Assembly (NCBI GenBank): GCA_965262585.1
Contig: OZ253546.1
Coordinates: 1,054,001 to 1,118,000 of the forward strand
DNA: 64,000 bases
DNA from: JAHRAW01 sp965262585
GTDB lineage: Bacteria; Pseudomonadota; Gammaproteobacteria; Arenicellales; Poriferihabitantaceae
Reading direction: 5' to 3'
Part shown: in pieces, positions 25,738 through 37,700 of the stretch
Layout: each line of letters starts with the position of its first letter
Numbering within the stretch: position 1 is the stretch's first letter
Program-made: the position numbers and the translations under genes
The notes under the pieces: model-generated
What the model was told of the DNA's origin: nothing
Database searches by the model: none
The model's input: only the letters and a program-made list of their open reading frames with translations

Positions 25738-27036
25738 ATGCTGGACCCGCGACAGTTAAAGCAAGATCCGGCGAAAATCGCCGAGGTGTTGAAAACCCGC
25801 AACTACGAACTCGACGTTGCGCGGCTTGATGCTCTGGAGCAGGCACGGCGAAAACTTCAGGGCGAAACCGAATCCCTGCAAGCCGAGCGCAACCTTGCAT
25901 CCAAGGCAATCGGGGCGGCAAAATCCGGGGGCACCGGTGGCGAAGACACCGAGGAACTGCGCACTTCCATGGCCGCATTGGGAGAGCGATTGAAAGCCGG
26001 GCAAGCGAAACTGGCCGAGGTGCGCGAGGAACTCGATCAACTATTGAGCGAAATCCCCAACCTGCCCCACCCCAGCGTGCCCGTGGGCAAAGACGAAAAT
26101 GACAACACCGAAGCCCGACGCTGGGGCACGCCCCGGGCGTTCGATTTCACGCCCCTCGACCATGTGGATCTCGGCAACGGCCTCGGCATGATGGATTACG
26201 AAGCCGCCGCCGGCCTCGCCGGTTCGCGCTTCGTGGTAATGCACACCGGCCTCGCCGGGCTGCATCGCGCCCTCGCCCAGTTCATGCTCGACCTGCATAC
26301 CCGCGAGCATGGCTATCAAGAAGTCATGGTGCCGGTGCTGGTGAATCCGAAAACCTTATACGGAACCGGGCAGTTGCCGAAATTCGCCGACGACCAATTC
26401 GCCACTCAGGACGATCCGCCCTACTACCTGATTCCCACCGCCGAAGTGCCGCTCACCAATCTGGTCGCCGGGCGCATCATCGAAGCCGCGGAGTTGCCCA
26501 TGCGCAAGGTCGCCCACACGCTTTGTTTCCGCCGCGAGGCCGGTTCCTACGGCAAGGACACTCGCGGCATGATCCGCCAGCATCAGTTTGAAAAGGTAGA
26601 GTTGGTGCATATCGTTTCACCGGAGCAGTCCTATGAAACTCTGGAAACCTTGACCGCGCACGCCGAAGCGGTGCTACAAAAACTCGAACTACCCTACCGC
26701 GTGCTGACCTTATGCACCGGCGACATGGGATTCAGCGCCGCCAAAACCTACGACCTTGAAGTATGGATTCCAAGCCAGAGCAAATACCGCGAAATTTCAT
26801 CGTGCAGCAACTGCGAAGGTTTTCAAGCAAGACGAATGAAAGCCCGCCGCCGCAACCCCGAAAGCGGCAAACCGGAACCGCTACATACCCTCAACGGCTC
26901 CGGCGTAGCGGTAGGCCGCGCACTGGTAGCGGTGATGGAGAATTACCAAACCGCCAACGGCAGCATCACGATCCCCGAAGTACTCAGACCCTACATGGCC
27001 GGCCGCACTGAAATCCAACCACCAACGGATGGATGA
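25738..27036 (+). CDS. serS: Seryl-tRNA synthetase
   Basis: This class II synthetase charges tRNA-Ser (and tRNA-Sec). It has 432 residues, standard length. The N-terminal coiled-coil tRNA-binding arm covers about residues 30-105. Motif 2 is FRREAGSYGKDTRGMIRQHQ and motif 3 is the GSGVAVGRALVAVMENYQ region. The start MLDPRQLKQDP is typical. In many gammaproteobacteria rarA lies between lolA and serS; here rarA is absent from this position. Repeats begin a few bases after the stop. Confidence 0.97.
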   Translation: MLDPRQLKQDPAKIAEVLKTRNYELDVARLDALEQARRKLQGETESLQAERNLASKAIGAAKSGGTGGEDTEELRTSMAALGERLKAGQAKLAEVREELDQLLSEIPNLPHPSVPVGKDENDNTEARRWGTPRAFDFTPLDHVDLGNGLGMMDYEAAAGLAGSRFVVMHTGLAGLHRALAQFMLDLHTREHGYQEVMVPVLVNPKTLYGTGQLPKFADDQFATQDDPPYYLIPTAEVPLTNLVAGRIIEAAELPMRKVAHTLCFRREAGSYGKDTRGMIRQHQFEKVELVHIVSPEQSYETLETLTAHAEAVLQKLELPYRVLTLCTGDMGFSAAKTYDLEVWIPSQSKYREISSCSNCEGFQARRMKARRRNPESGKPEPLHTLNGSGVAVGRALVAVMENYQTANGSITIPEVLRPYMAGRTEIQPPTDG

Positions 27037-27044
27037 CCCCAGTA

Positions 27045-27760
27045 AAAACAAAGCCGTAATGAGCGGCTGTCGCCGGACATGTTTTACTGGATTCCAGTTG
27101 CGCGGGAATGACGGCATAGGGAGTCGGCTATCGCCGGCATGTTTTACTGGATTCCCGTGTCCCCCAACTCGTCATCCCTGCTGTCGCAGGAATAACGACT
27201 TGGCGGCACGAGAATGACGGCGGTACGTCGTCATTCTCGAACGATAGAAAAATAGGGAGCGCCAGCGACCTTATTTTTCATCGTATCGGGAATCCAGAAA
27301 GCCAATAATGAGTCGGATCTCGCCGTACATGTCTCACTGGATTCCCGCTTTCGCGAGAATAACGGCGTAGGGAGTCGGCATTCGCCGGCATGTTTTACTG
27401 GATTCCCGTGTCCCCCAAGTCGTCATTCCTGCTGTCGCAGGAATAACGACTTGGCGGCACGAGAATGACGGCGGTAAGTCGTCATTCCCGAACGATAGAA
27501 AAATAGGGAGCGCCAGCGACCATATTTTTCATCGTATCGGGAATCCAGTAAAACAATCCGGCGACAGCCGCTCCTCGCCGTTATTCCCGAATAAGGAGCG
27601 GCTGTGCCGACATGTTTTACTGGATTCCCGTGTCCCCAACTCGTCATCCCCGCTGTCGCGTGAATGACGAGTTGGGGCACGAGAATGACGGCGTCGCGCC
27701 AGCGACTATATTTTTCATCGTATCGGGAATCCAGAAAAAACATGTCGGCGCCAGCCGCTC
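27045..27760. repeat. Palindromic repeat array after serS
   Basis: The array is built from the same units as 14.8-16.3 kb but mainly in reverse orientation: spacers read GGAGTCGGC...GCCGGCATGTTTTACTGG, long palindromes read GTGTCCCCCAACTCGTCATTCC, and three 68-bp GAACGATAG elements start near 27230, 27480 and (partial) 27694. No gene is supported in this stretch. Confidence 0.8.
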
Positions 27761-27868
27761 CTTCATCATCGATAGCATCATCGGCAGCGGCGCATGGGAA
27801 CCAGCGCTGCTGTTAGCCACGGGTGGTGCTATACTGGTATGGCTTTCAACCTTGACGAGGTAACTACT

Positions 27869-27973
27869 ATGACTCCGACCATTGCCGCCACTTTGATAGT
27901 TGTAGGCTCGATGTTATTGCTGCTGTGGGTTGTTTATAAGCAAGAGAAGAAGGATACGGACAGCGCAAAATAA
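27869..27973 (+). CDS. 34-residue single-helix microprotein inside the repeat array
   Basis: The frame starts MTPTIAATLIVVGSM, with a helix to about residue 22, then a charged tail (YKQEKKDTDSAK). A ribosome site (GAGG) lies 8 bp before the ATG, and a -10-like TATACT is at 27830-27835. Directly upstream, another hydrophobic stretch in a different frame (GAWEPALLLATGGAILVWL) ends at 27863, possibly the remnant of a larger gene cut by repeat insertion. The unique segment 27755-27975 is flanked by repeats. Family not recognised. Confidence 0.45.
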   Translation: MTPTIAATLIVVGSMLLLLWVVYKQEKKDTDSAK

Positions 27974-28470
27974 GGAGTCGGTTATCGCCGGCATGTTGTA
28001 CTGGATTCCAGTTTCGCGGGAATAACGGCGTAGGGAGTCGGCTGTCGCCGGCATGTTTTACTGGATTCCCGTGTCCCCCAACTCGTCATTCCTGCTGTCG
28101 CAGGAATAACGACTTGGCGGCACGAGAATGACGACGAGTGGGAATGTCAGGCTTGGTAGGGACATCACCCCGCGCCTGCGCCTACATAATTCCGTCATTC
28201 CCGCGTGAGAATAAAGGGGTCAGTGTGAATTAAATTGATTACACGGCCAGAAGGGATAGGGGTTTATCTAATTCACACTGACCCCTTTATTCCATCGGCA
28301 AACGAGGAAAATCAAAAGTGCGTCATTCTCGAACGATAGAAAAATAGGGAGCGCCAGCGACCATATTTTTCATCGTATCGGGAATCCAGTTAAACAAACC
28401 CGGCGCAGCCGCACATTATTAAGGACAGGCACGGGGGCACGGAAATAACGGCTTGGCGGCACGAGAATGA
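27974..28470. repeat. Palindromic repeats upstream of the giant adhesin gene
   Basis: Reverse-oriented spacers and long palindromes continue here, then a GGCTTGGTAGGGACATCACC segment (28149-28168), the MITE-like element at 28210-28291, a CATCGGCAAACGAGGAAAATC segment, and a 68-bp palindrome (28321-28389). The block 28066-28391 is repeated in inverse orientation at about 40630-40879, on the other side of the adhesin gene. No gene is visible. Confidence 0.8.
28210..28291. mobile_element. 82-bp MITE-like element with perfect 23-bp inverted ends
   Basis: The terminal inverted repeats are perfect over 23 bp: 28210-28232 (starting AATAAAGGGGTCAGTGTG) and 28269-28291. The core of 36 bp has no coding capacity. 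The matching block at 40.7 kb lacks this segment, giving an empty-site comparison: sequence reading GAGAATA then CTCATCCGC is interrupted here. GGGGTCAG-type termini are, from memory, common on small elements mobilised by REP-type Y1 transposases, but no transposase is in the window. Confidence 0.65.
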
Positions 28471-28478
28471 CGGCGGTA

Positions 28479-28616
28479 TGAGAAGATTTGGTTCATTTAT
28501 GAGAAGAATTTCTTCATTTATGAGAAGAAACCATTCATTTATGAGAAGAATCAGTTCATTTATGAGAAGATTCAGAAGATTCATGAGAAGAATCAGTTCA
28601 TTCATAAGGAAATTCC
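28479..28616 (+). repeat. Six 21-bp tandem repeats upstream of the adhesin promoter
   Basis: Six imperfect 21-bp units (TGAGAAGAATCAGTTCATTTA type) occupy 28479-28604, followed by a degenerate part. The unit length is a multiple of three and keeps a frame open on both strands. On the plus strand an ATG at 28478 would give a 53-residue basic peptide of repeating MRRxxSF ending at 28639. No ribosome site supports translation. The array ends about 35 bp before the -35 element of the adhesin promoter. Confidence 0.75.
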
Positions 28617-28650
28617 AGTTTTCCCTACTCCCCATATAGCAAATTTAACA

Positions 28651-28678
28651 TTGTGATATATTGAATTTTTCGTATAAT
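28651..28678 (+). promoter_or_regulatory. Promoter of the giant adhesin gene
   Basis: TTGTGA (28651-28656), 16 bp spacer, perfect TATAAT (28673-28678). The expected start of transcription is near 28685, about 44 bp before the ATG at 28729. The surrounding sequence is AT-rich compared with the rest of the window. Confidence 0.7.
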
Positions 28679-28728
28679 ACGCTGCGTCTTTTTACCGTCA
28701 AAACATCACAACCATCGGACAATATCTA

Positions 28729-31700
28729 ATGATGAACTCTACCCTTTTCCCTCGCTTTGGGGCTTCGCTTTTGCTGGTTATCAGCCTCCTTTTTGGGCTG
28801 TCCTCGCAAGTTGCTGCACAGACAGCAGCAGACACACCCGTCATAACTAATCCTCAAATAGTAGGTGGTGTATCTCGAGCCAATATACAGTTCGGTAATC
28901 TTTATGGTGCGGCTGTATCTTTGAATGAAATTTTTGCAGGAACCGCTAGAGCAGATACTGGTATTACCATATCTAGTGTGGCATTTACTCAACCCTTTAG
29001 TAGCCCCACATTCATGGCACTTCTTGATTGCGATGGAAAAATCTACATCACTACAGAAGCAAGTGGTGTTACTGATACAAATTTCCCAATAACTGCCATC
29101 ATTAACAACCCCGGAACCAGTACTTTTTCATCAGGTGATACACTCAATTTGCGGATTACCGTAAATACTAGTCAACAGCCTAAGATTGTTACACCACCTC
29201 TTTGTGCACCCACTTCTAACAAAACGGATTTTGTAACCACATGGCGGACTACCGGGAATAACGAAAGTATTACCATTCCCATCACCGGCAGTGGTTATGA
29301 TTATTCGGTTGATTGGGGCGATAGCACGGCGGTCACCAACGAAACCGGTGCCGCCACCCATGCCTACGCCACGCCGGCCTCTTATACGGTGCGCATCAGC
29401 GGTACTTTCCCACGGATTTTTATTAATAATGTAAGTGGAGATAATAAAGAGAAAATCATCGCCATCAATCAATGGGGTGATCAAGTATGGACTTCCATGG
29501 GGGGGGCTTTTAGCGGTGCATCAAATGTGGTCGGGCTGGCAACCGATGTGCCTAATTTAAGCGGTGTTAGCAGTATGACTTCAATGTTTTCCCGTACCGA
29601 TGTCTTTAATCAGGATGTTGGTAATTGGGATGTGAGTAATGTTACCAGCATGACCAGTATGTTTGGTGGTTCCACTTCCTTTGACCAAGACCTTGGTGGT
29701 TGGGATGTGAGTAATGTTACCACTATGGGTCAAATGCTTAACGGCGTTACACTTTCCACGGCTAACTACGATTCGCTGTTGCTGGGTTGGTCTGCCTTGA
29801 CGCTACAAGCCGGCGTTACCTTCGGTGCCGGTAATTCCACCTTTTGCAATACCGCCGCCAAGGCTATTTTGACTAGTGCGCCGAATAACTGGACCATTAC
29901 CGATGGCGATGTAAGCAGCGCTTGCGTTGTCACCAGCCCAAACGATTTTGTAACCACTTGGCGGACTACCGGGAATGACGAATCCATTACCATTCCCACC
30001 ATTGGCGATGGTTATAACTATTCCGTTGATTGGGGCGATAGCACGGCGATGTCCACCGGCCAAACCCGCAATGCCAGCCATACCTTCGCCACGCCGGCCT
30101 CGTATACGGTGCGCATCAGTGGTGATTTTCCGCGGATTTATTTTAATAATAATGCACCCGATAGAAACAAAATCACAGCCATCAATCAATGGGGCGATCA
30201 AGTATGGACTTCCATGGAAAGTGCTTTTCGGGGCGCGGGCGCTGTCGCTGGGCAAGCAACCGATGAACCTGATTTAAGTATGGTTACCAATATGGCGCAT
30301 ATGTTTAGACGTGCCGGTGTTTTCAATCAGGATATTAGTGATTGGGATGTGAGTAATGTTACCAATATGGCGAATATGTTTGACACTGCCGAAGTTTTTA
30401 ATCAGGATATTGGTAGTTGGGATGTGAGTAACGTTACCAATATGACGAATATGTTTAGTAGTGCCATTACTTTTAATCAGGATATTGGTAGTTGGAATGT
30501 GAGTAACGTTACCAATATGACGAGTATGTTTAACGCTACCAGTGCCTTCAATCAGGATATTGGTAGTTGGAATGTGAGTAACGTTACCAATGTAACCGGT
30601 ATGTTTGGTAATGCCCGTGCCTTTAATCAGGACATTGGTGGTTGGAATGTGAGTAATGTTACCACTATGCTCAGTATGTTTGGTGCTGCCACTGCCTTTA
30701 ATCAGGATGTTGGTGATTGGGATGTGAGTAGCGTTACCACTATGAATCAAATGTTTAGTGGTGCCACTGCCTTTGATCAGGATGTTGGTGATTGGAATGT
30801 GAGTAAGGTTGGCGATTTTCGTGCTATGTTCACAGCCGCTACGCTTTCCACGGCTAACTACGATTCGTTATTGCAGGGTTGGTCTACCATCGACACCGCC
30901 GCCGGCGAAACGGCATTACAATCCGGCGTTACTTTCGCTGGCGGCTTTTCCGAATTTTGCGCCGGTACCGCCGCCAGAACTCTTTTGATGGCCTCCGGCG
31001 GCAACAACTGGACCATCGGCGATGGCGGAAGAGCCGACGATTGCTCAGCCGTTGCTACTTTGAGCGCGCTGTCGCTGTCGCCCGGTAGTTTCAATGAAAC
31101 CTTTGATGCCGCTACTACCACCTATACTACATCGGTTGGCGGTGCCATCGCCGGCACTACAATCACGGCAACCGCCGATAACAATGGCACCGTCGGTATT
31201 ACCGGCACTAATACCAGTGGCGCGGCATTAACCGTAAGCGGTACCACCGTTACGGGATTCACCGAAGGCGCAAACATCATCACCGTTGCCGCAATCTCGC
31301 AAGATAACACCGTCACAGCACCCTATACCATCACCGTTACACGAGCCACACCGCCCAACCCAAACGATTTTGTAACCACTTGGACGACTTCTGCGGCGGA
31401 CGAAGCCGTCACCATTCCCACCTTTCCGGGGATAACTTACAACTACGCCGTTGATTGGGGCGATAACACGGCTATGTCCACCGCCCAAAGCGGCGACGCC
31501 ACCCATACCTACGCCACGGCGGGCTCGTATGCGGTGCGCATCAGCGGCACTTTCCCACGGATTTATATTAATAATAGAGGCGGCGTGAGAGGACAAATCA
31601 CCGCCATCAATCAATGGGGCAATCAAGTATGGACTTCCATGGGGGCGGCTTTTAGCGGCGCATCTAATATGGTCGGGCTAGCAACCGATGCACCTGATTT

Positions 31701-34700
31701 AAGTAATGTTACCGATATGTCTTTGATGTTTGATCTTGGCAGGGCATTTAATCAGGATATTGATGATTGGGATGTGAGTAATGTTACCGATATGTCTTTT
31801 ATGTTTTCCTTTAGTGACTTTAATCAAAATATTGGCAATTGGAATGTCAGTAATGTTACCAATATGTTGAGTATGTTTAATTCCAACCCTAATTTTAATC
31901 AGAATATTGGTAATTGGAATGTAAGTAACGTTACCGATATGAATGGTATGTTTCAAGAATCCCCTGCTTTTAATCAGGATATTGGTGATTGGAATGTGAG
32001 TAAGGTTATCGATATGGATAGCATGTTTTATGATGCCAACGCCTTTAATCAGGATATTGGTGATTGGAATGTAAGTAGCGTTACCGATATGACTCTTATG
32101 CTTGGTTCCTCCAGTAGCAATACATTTAACCAAGACATTGGTGATTGGGATGTCAGCAGTGTTACCAATATGGCCAATATGTTTGTGAGTAACCCTGAAT
32201 TTAACCAAGACATCAGTGGTTGGAATGTGAGTGCGGTTACTACTATGGTTGGAATGTTTCAGGATGCCAGTGCATTTAACCAAGATATCGGTGGTTGGAA
32301 TGTGGGTAAGGTTATTGAGATGGAAGGAATGTTTAATAATGCCAGTGCCTTTAACCAAGATATTGGTGGTTGGGATGTGAGTTCGGCTTTTAGTATGCGC
32401 GAAATGTTTCGGGATGCCAGTGCATTTAACCAAGACATTGGCGGTTGGGATGTCAGCGCTGCTACCGAGATGAATGATATGTTTCGCGATGTTACGCTTT
32501 CCACGGCCAACTACGATTCGCTGTTGCAGGGTTGGTCTACCATCGACACCGCCGCCGGCGAATCGGCATTACAATCCGGCGCTACTTTCCATGGCGGTAG
32601 TTCCCAATATTGCGCCGGTACCGCCGGCAGAAATATTTTGATAGCCTCCGGCGGCAATAACTGGACCATTACCAGCGATGGCGGACGAACCTCAAGTTGC
32701 TCAGCCGTTGCTACTTTGAGTGCGCTGTCGCTGTCGACTGGGAGTTTGAATGAAACCTTTGCGGCGGCCACGCGCACCTATACCACATCGGTTCGAAGTA
32801 TAGTCGCCGGCACCACAATCACGGCAACCAATGACAATGCCACCGTCGCCATCACCGGCACTGATACCAGTGGCGCGGCATTAGCCGTAAGCGGCACCAC
32901 CGTTACGGGATTCACCGAAGGCGCAAACATCATCACTATTGCCCTAACTTCGCAAGATAACACCGCCGAAGCAACCTACACCATCACCGTTACACAAGCC
33001 GCACCGCCTAGCCCAGACGATTTTATTACCACATGGCGAGTTGGGGCATCGGATCTGGATATCACTATTCCCACCACCGGCGATGGTTATAACTATTCCG
33101 TTGATTGGGGCGATGGCACGGATATGTCCACCGCCCAAACCGGCGATGCCAGCCATACCTACGCCAGAGCAAATGATTATGAAGTGCGTATCAGCGGTAC
33201 TTTTCCACGGATTTATATTAATGATGAAGGCGATAGAACCAAAATCATCGCCATCGATCAATGGGGTACTCAACAATGGACTTCCATGGCAAATGCTTTT
33301 TTCGGCGCACAAAATCTAGTCGGGCGGGCAACCGATGTTCCTGATTTAAGTAATGTTACCAATGTGTCAAGTATGTTTCAGCAGGGCTTTCGGGGTGGCA
33401 GTGTCTTTAATCAGGATATTAGTGATTGGGATGTGAGTAATGTTACCAATATGGAGGATATGCTTAATGGTACGATCTTTAATCATGATATTAGTGATTG
33501 GGATGTAAGTAACGTTACCAATATGAACGGACTGTTTAGAAGTACCACCGTCTTTAATCATGATATTAGTGATTGGGATGTAAGTAGCGTTACCAGTGTG
33601 ATCGAGATGTTTACTTCTTCTGTCTTTAATCAGGATATTGGTGATTGGAATGTGAGTAATGTTACCAATATGGCGTCTATGTTTGAGGGTGCGTTCTTTA
33701 ATCAGGATATTGGTGGTTGGGATGTCAGTAATGCTACCACACTGCAGGATATGTTTAGAGGTGCCACTTTCTTTGATCAAGATATTGGTGATTGGGATGT
33801 GAGTAGTGTTACCGATATGACGGATATGTTTTCCTTTGCCGGGCTTTCCACGGCCAACTACGATTTGCTGTTGCAAGGTTGGTCTACCATCGACACCGCC
33901 GGCGGCGAATCGGCATTACAATCCGGCGTTACTTTCGACGGCGGCAGTTCCGAATATTGCGCCGGTACCCCCGGCAGAAATATTTTGACTGACGACACCG
34001 GCAATAACTGGACCATTAACGATGCCGGACGAACCACCGGTTGTTCAGCCGATGCTACTTTGAGTGCGCTGTCGCTGTCGTCCGGGGGTTTGAATGAAAC
34101 CTTTGCGGCGGCCACGCGCGCCTATACTACATCGGTTCGCAGTACCGTCGCCGCCACCACAATCACGGCAACCAATGACAATGCCGTCGTCGACATCACC
34201 GGCACTGATACCAGTGGTGCGGCATTAGCCGTAAGCGGCACCACCGTTACGGGATTCACCGAAGGCGCAAACATCATCACTATTGCCCTAACTTCGCGAG
34301 ATAACACCGCCGAAGCAACCTACACCATCACCGTTACACAAGCCGCACCGCCCGACCCAGGCGATTTTATTACCACATGGCGAGTTGGGGCATCGGATCT
34401 GGATATCACTATTCCCACCACCGGCGAGGGTTATAACTATTCCGTTGATTGGGGCGATGGCACGGATATGTCCACCGCCCAAACTGGCGATGCCAGCCAT
34501 ACCTACGCCGCAGCAAATGATTATGAAGTGCGTATCAGCGGTACTTTTCCGCGGATTTATATTAATGATGAAGGCGATAGAGCCAAAATCATCGCCATCG
34601 ATCAATGGGGTAATCAAGCATGGACTTCCATGGCAAATGCTTTTAACGGCGCATCAAATCTCGCCGGGCAGGCAAGCGATGTTCCCAATTTAAGTAGTGT

Positions 34701-37700
34701 TACCAATATGTCGAATATGTTTTCTAATGCTTCTGTCTTTAATCAGAATATTGGCGATTGGGATGTGAGTAACGTTACCAATATGACGAGTATGTTTGAC
34801 ACTGCTTCTGTCTTTAATCAGAATATTGGCGATTGGAATGTGAGTAATGTTACCAATATGACGAGTATGTTTGCCGGTGCCGCTGCTTTTAATCAGGATG
34901 TTGGTGATTGGAATGTGAGTAGTGTTACCAATATGGGTGAAATGTTTGGTCTTACCGCTGCTTTTAATCAGGATATTGGTGATTGGAATGTGAGTAGCGT
35001 TACCAATATGAGTGGTTTGTTTAATCTTGCCACTGCCTTTAATCAGGATATTGGTGATTGGAATGTGGGTAGAGTTACCCGTATGAACAGCATGTTTTTT
35101 AGTGCCACTGCCTTTGATCAGGACCTTGGTAATTGGAATGTCGGTAATGTTACCGATATATCGAATATGTTTACCAACATTACGCTTTCCACGGCCAACT
35201 ACGATTCGCTGTTGCAAGGTTGGTCTACCATAGGGTTCGGAGAATCGGCGTTACAAGCGGGCCGTTTCTTCAGTGGCGGCAATTCCCAATATTGCGCCGG
35301 CACCGCCGCCAAAAATACTTTGATTGCCAACCCCGGCAATAACTGGAGCATTACCGATGGCGGACAAACCACCGGTTGCTCAAACGATGCCAGTTTGAGC
35401 GCCCTGTCGCTGTCGCCCGGCACTTTGAATCCCGTTTTTGCTGCCGCTACTACGGCATATACTGCATCACTTACCAATGCCGCAAGTAGCATCACAATCA
35501 CGGCACCCACCACCAATGACAATGCCACTGTCAACATCGCCGGCACTAGTGCAAATGGCACCGCATTAACCGTAAATGGCGGAGTGGTTTCAGGCTTAAG
35601 CACCGGCGTAAACATCATCACCCTTGACATAGTCTCACAAGATAACACCGCCACAGCAGGAACCTACACTTTCACCGTTACTCGAGCCTCGGTTGCATCC
35701 ACAACGGATTTTGTTACCACTTGGCGAGTTGAGGCGGCGGATTTGGGCATCACTATTCCGACCTTTAGCGGGGTGACCTACGACTACGCTGTTGATTGGG
35801 GCGATAACATGTCGGACAGCGGCCAAACCGGCGACGCCAGCCATACCTACACCGATGCAGGGGATTATGAAGTGCGCATCAGCGGCATTTTTCCACGGAT
35901 TTATTTTAATAGTGAAGGCGATAGACTGAAAATCATCGCCATCAATCAATGGGGTGATCAACAATGGACTACGATGGAAAGTGCTTTTTGGGGTGCCAGA
36001 AATCTTATCGGGCTGGCAAGCGATGTTCCAGATTTAAGTAATGTTACCGATATGATTAGAATGCTTGCCGGTGCCTTTAACTTTAATCAGGCTATTGGTG
36101 ATTGGGATGTGAGTAATGTTACCAATATGGGTGCCATGTTTAATGCTACCGGGTTTAATCAGGATATTGGTGATTGGGATGTGAGTTCGGTTACCAGTAT
36201 GAACAGCATGTTTGATCGTGCCCCTGCCTTTAATCAGGATATTGGTAGATGGGATGTGAGTTCGGTTACCAATATGGGTTTGATGTTTCAAAGTGCTGAT
36301 GCCTTTAACCAAGACATTGGTGATTGGGATGTGAGTTCGGTTACCGATATGAACTCAACGTTTCGCAATACCACTGCATTTGATCAGGACCTGGGTGATT
36401 GGGATATGAGTTCGGCTATCGGTCTCTTCGGCATGTTTGAGAACGTTACGCTTTCCGTGGAAAACTACGATTCGCTGTTGCGGGGTTGGGCTACGATAGA
36501 TAGCGATGAAAGCCCGCTACAACCCGACCGTACCTTCGTTGCCGGCAATTCCATGTACTGCGGCGGTACCGCTGGCAGAAATATTTTGTCGGCAACCGAC
36601 GGCAATAACTGGGATGTTAGAGATGGCGGACAAACCACCGGTTGCTCAAACGATGGCAGTTTGAGTGCCCTGTCGCTGTCGCCCGGTAGTTTGAACCCGG
36701 CTTTTGATGCCGCTACTACTTCATATACTGTAGACACTACCACCGGCAGCATCACCATCGTGGCAACCACCGATAGTGGCGCCGATGTCGACATCACCGG
36801 CACTAATTCCAATGGAGTTGCGCTAACCGAAACCGACCGAGTGGTTTCAGGCATAACCATCGGCATAAACCCCATGACCATGGTCATAACCTCACAAGAT
36901 AATACCGCCGTAACAACCTACGCTTTCACTATTACTCGAGCCGCTGAACCATCCACAAATGATTTTGTTACCACATGGCGAGTTGAGGCGGCGGATCTGG
37001 GCATCACTATTCCGACCTTTACCGGGGCGACCTACGACTACGCTGTTGATTGGGGCGATAACACGTCTATGTCCACCAACCAAACCGGCGACGCCAGCCA
37101 TACCTACACCGATGCAGGGGATTACACGGTGCGCATCAGCGGCATTTTTCCACAGATTTATATTAATAATGCAGGCGATAAACTGAAAATCATCGCTATC
37201 AATCAATGGGGTGATCAACAATGGACTTCGATGGATCGGGCTTTTGCCGGCGCCAGAAATCTTATCGGGCTGGCAAGCGATGTTCCTGATTTAAGTAATG
37301 TTACCGATATGACTAGAATGTTTGCCGGTACCTCTTCCTTTAATCAGGCTATTGGTGATTGGGATGTGAGTACTATTACCAATATGAGTAATCTGTTTAA
37401 TGCTAACCGGTTTAATCAGGACATTGGTGATTGGGATGTGAGTTCGGTTACCAGTATGGCCAGCATGTTTTTTCAGGCCGTCCGCTTTAATCAGGATATT
37501 GGTAGATGGGATGTGAGTTCGGTTACCAATATGCGCGTGATGTTTCAAAGTGCTGATGCCTTTAACCAAGACATTGGTAGATGGAATGTCGGTAATGTTA
37601 TTACTATGGACGACATGTTTGCTAATAGTCCTGCCTTTAATCAGGATATTGGTGATTGGGATGTGAGTTCGGTTACCGCTATGAACTCAATGTTTCGCAA

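Noticed and set aside
25720..27036. Expected rarA between lolA and serS
   Set aside because: Only 18 bp separate lolA and serS; no rarA remnant is present here.
28390..28635. Minus-strand ORF with repeating leucine-rich LLINE(L/W) heptads
   Set aside because: It is the reverse reading of the 21-bp tandem repeats, without a ribosome site and running into palindromic repeats.
30274..37569. Long antisense ORFs opposite the giant adhesin (periodic THIPITNILIK-like peptides)
   Set aside because: They are exact shadows of the 75-bp BspA repeat read backwards, have no ribosome sites and follow the sense-strand periodicity.
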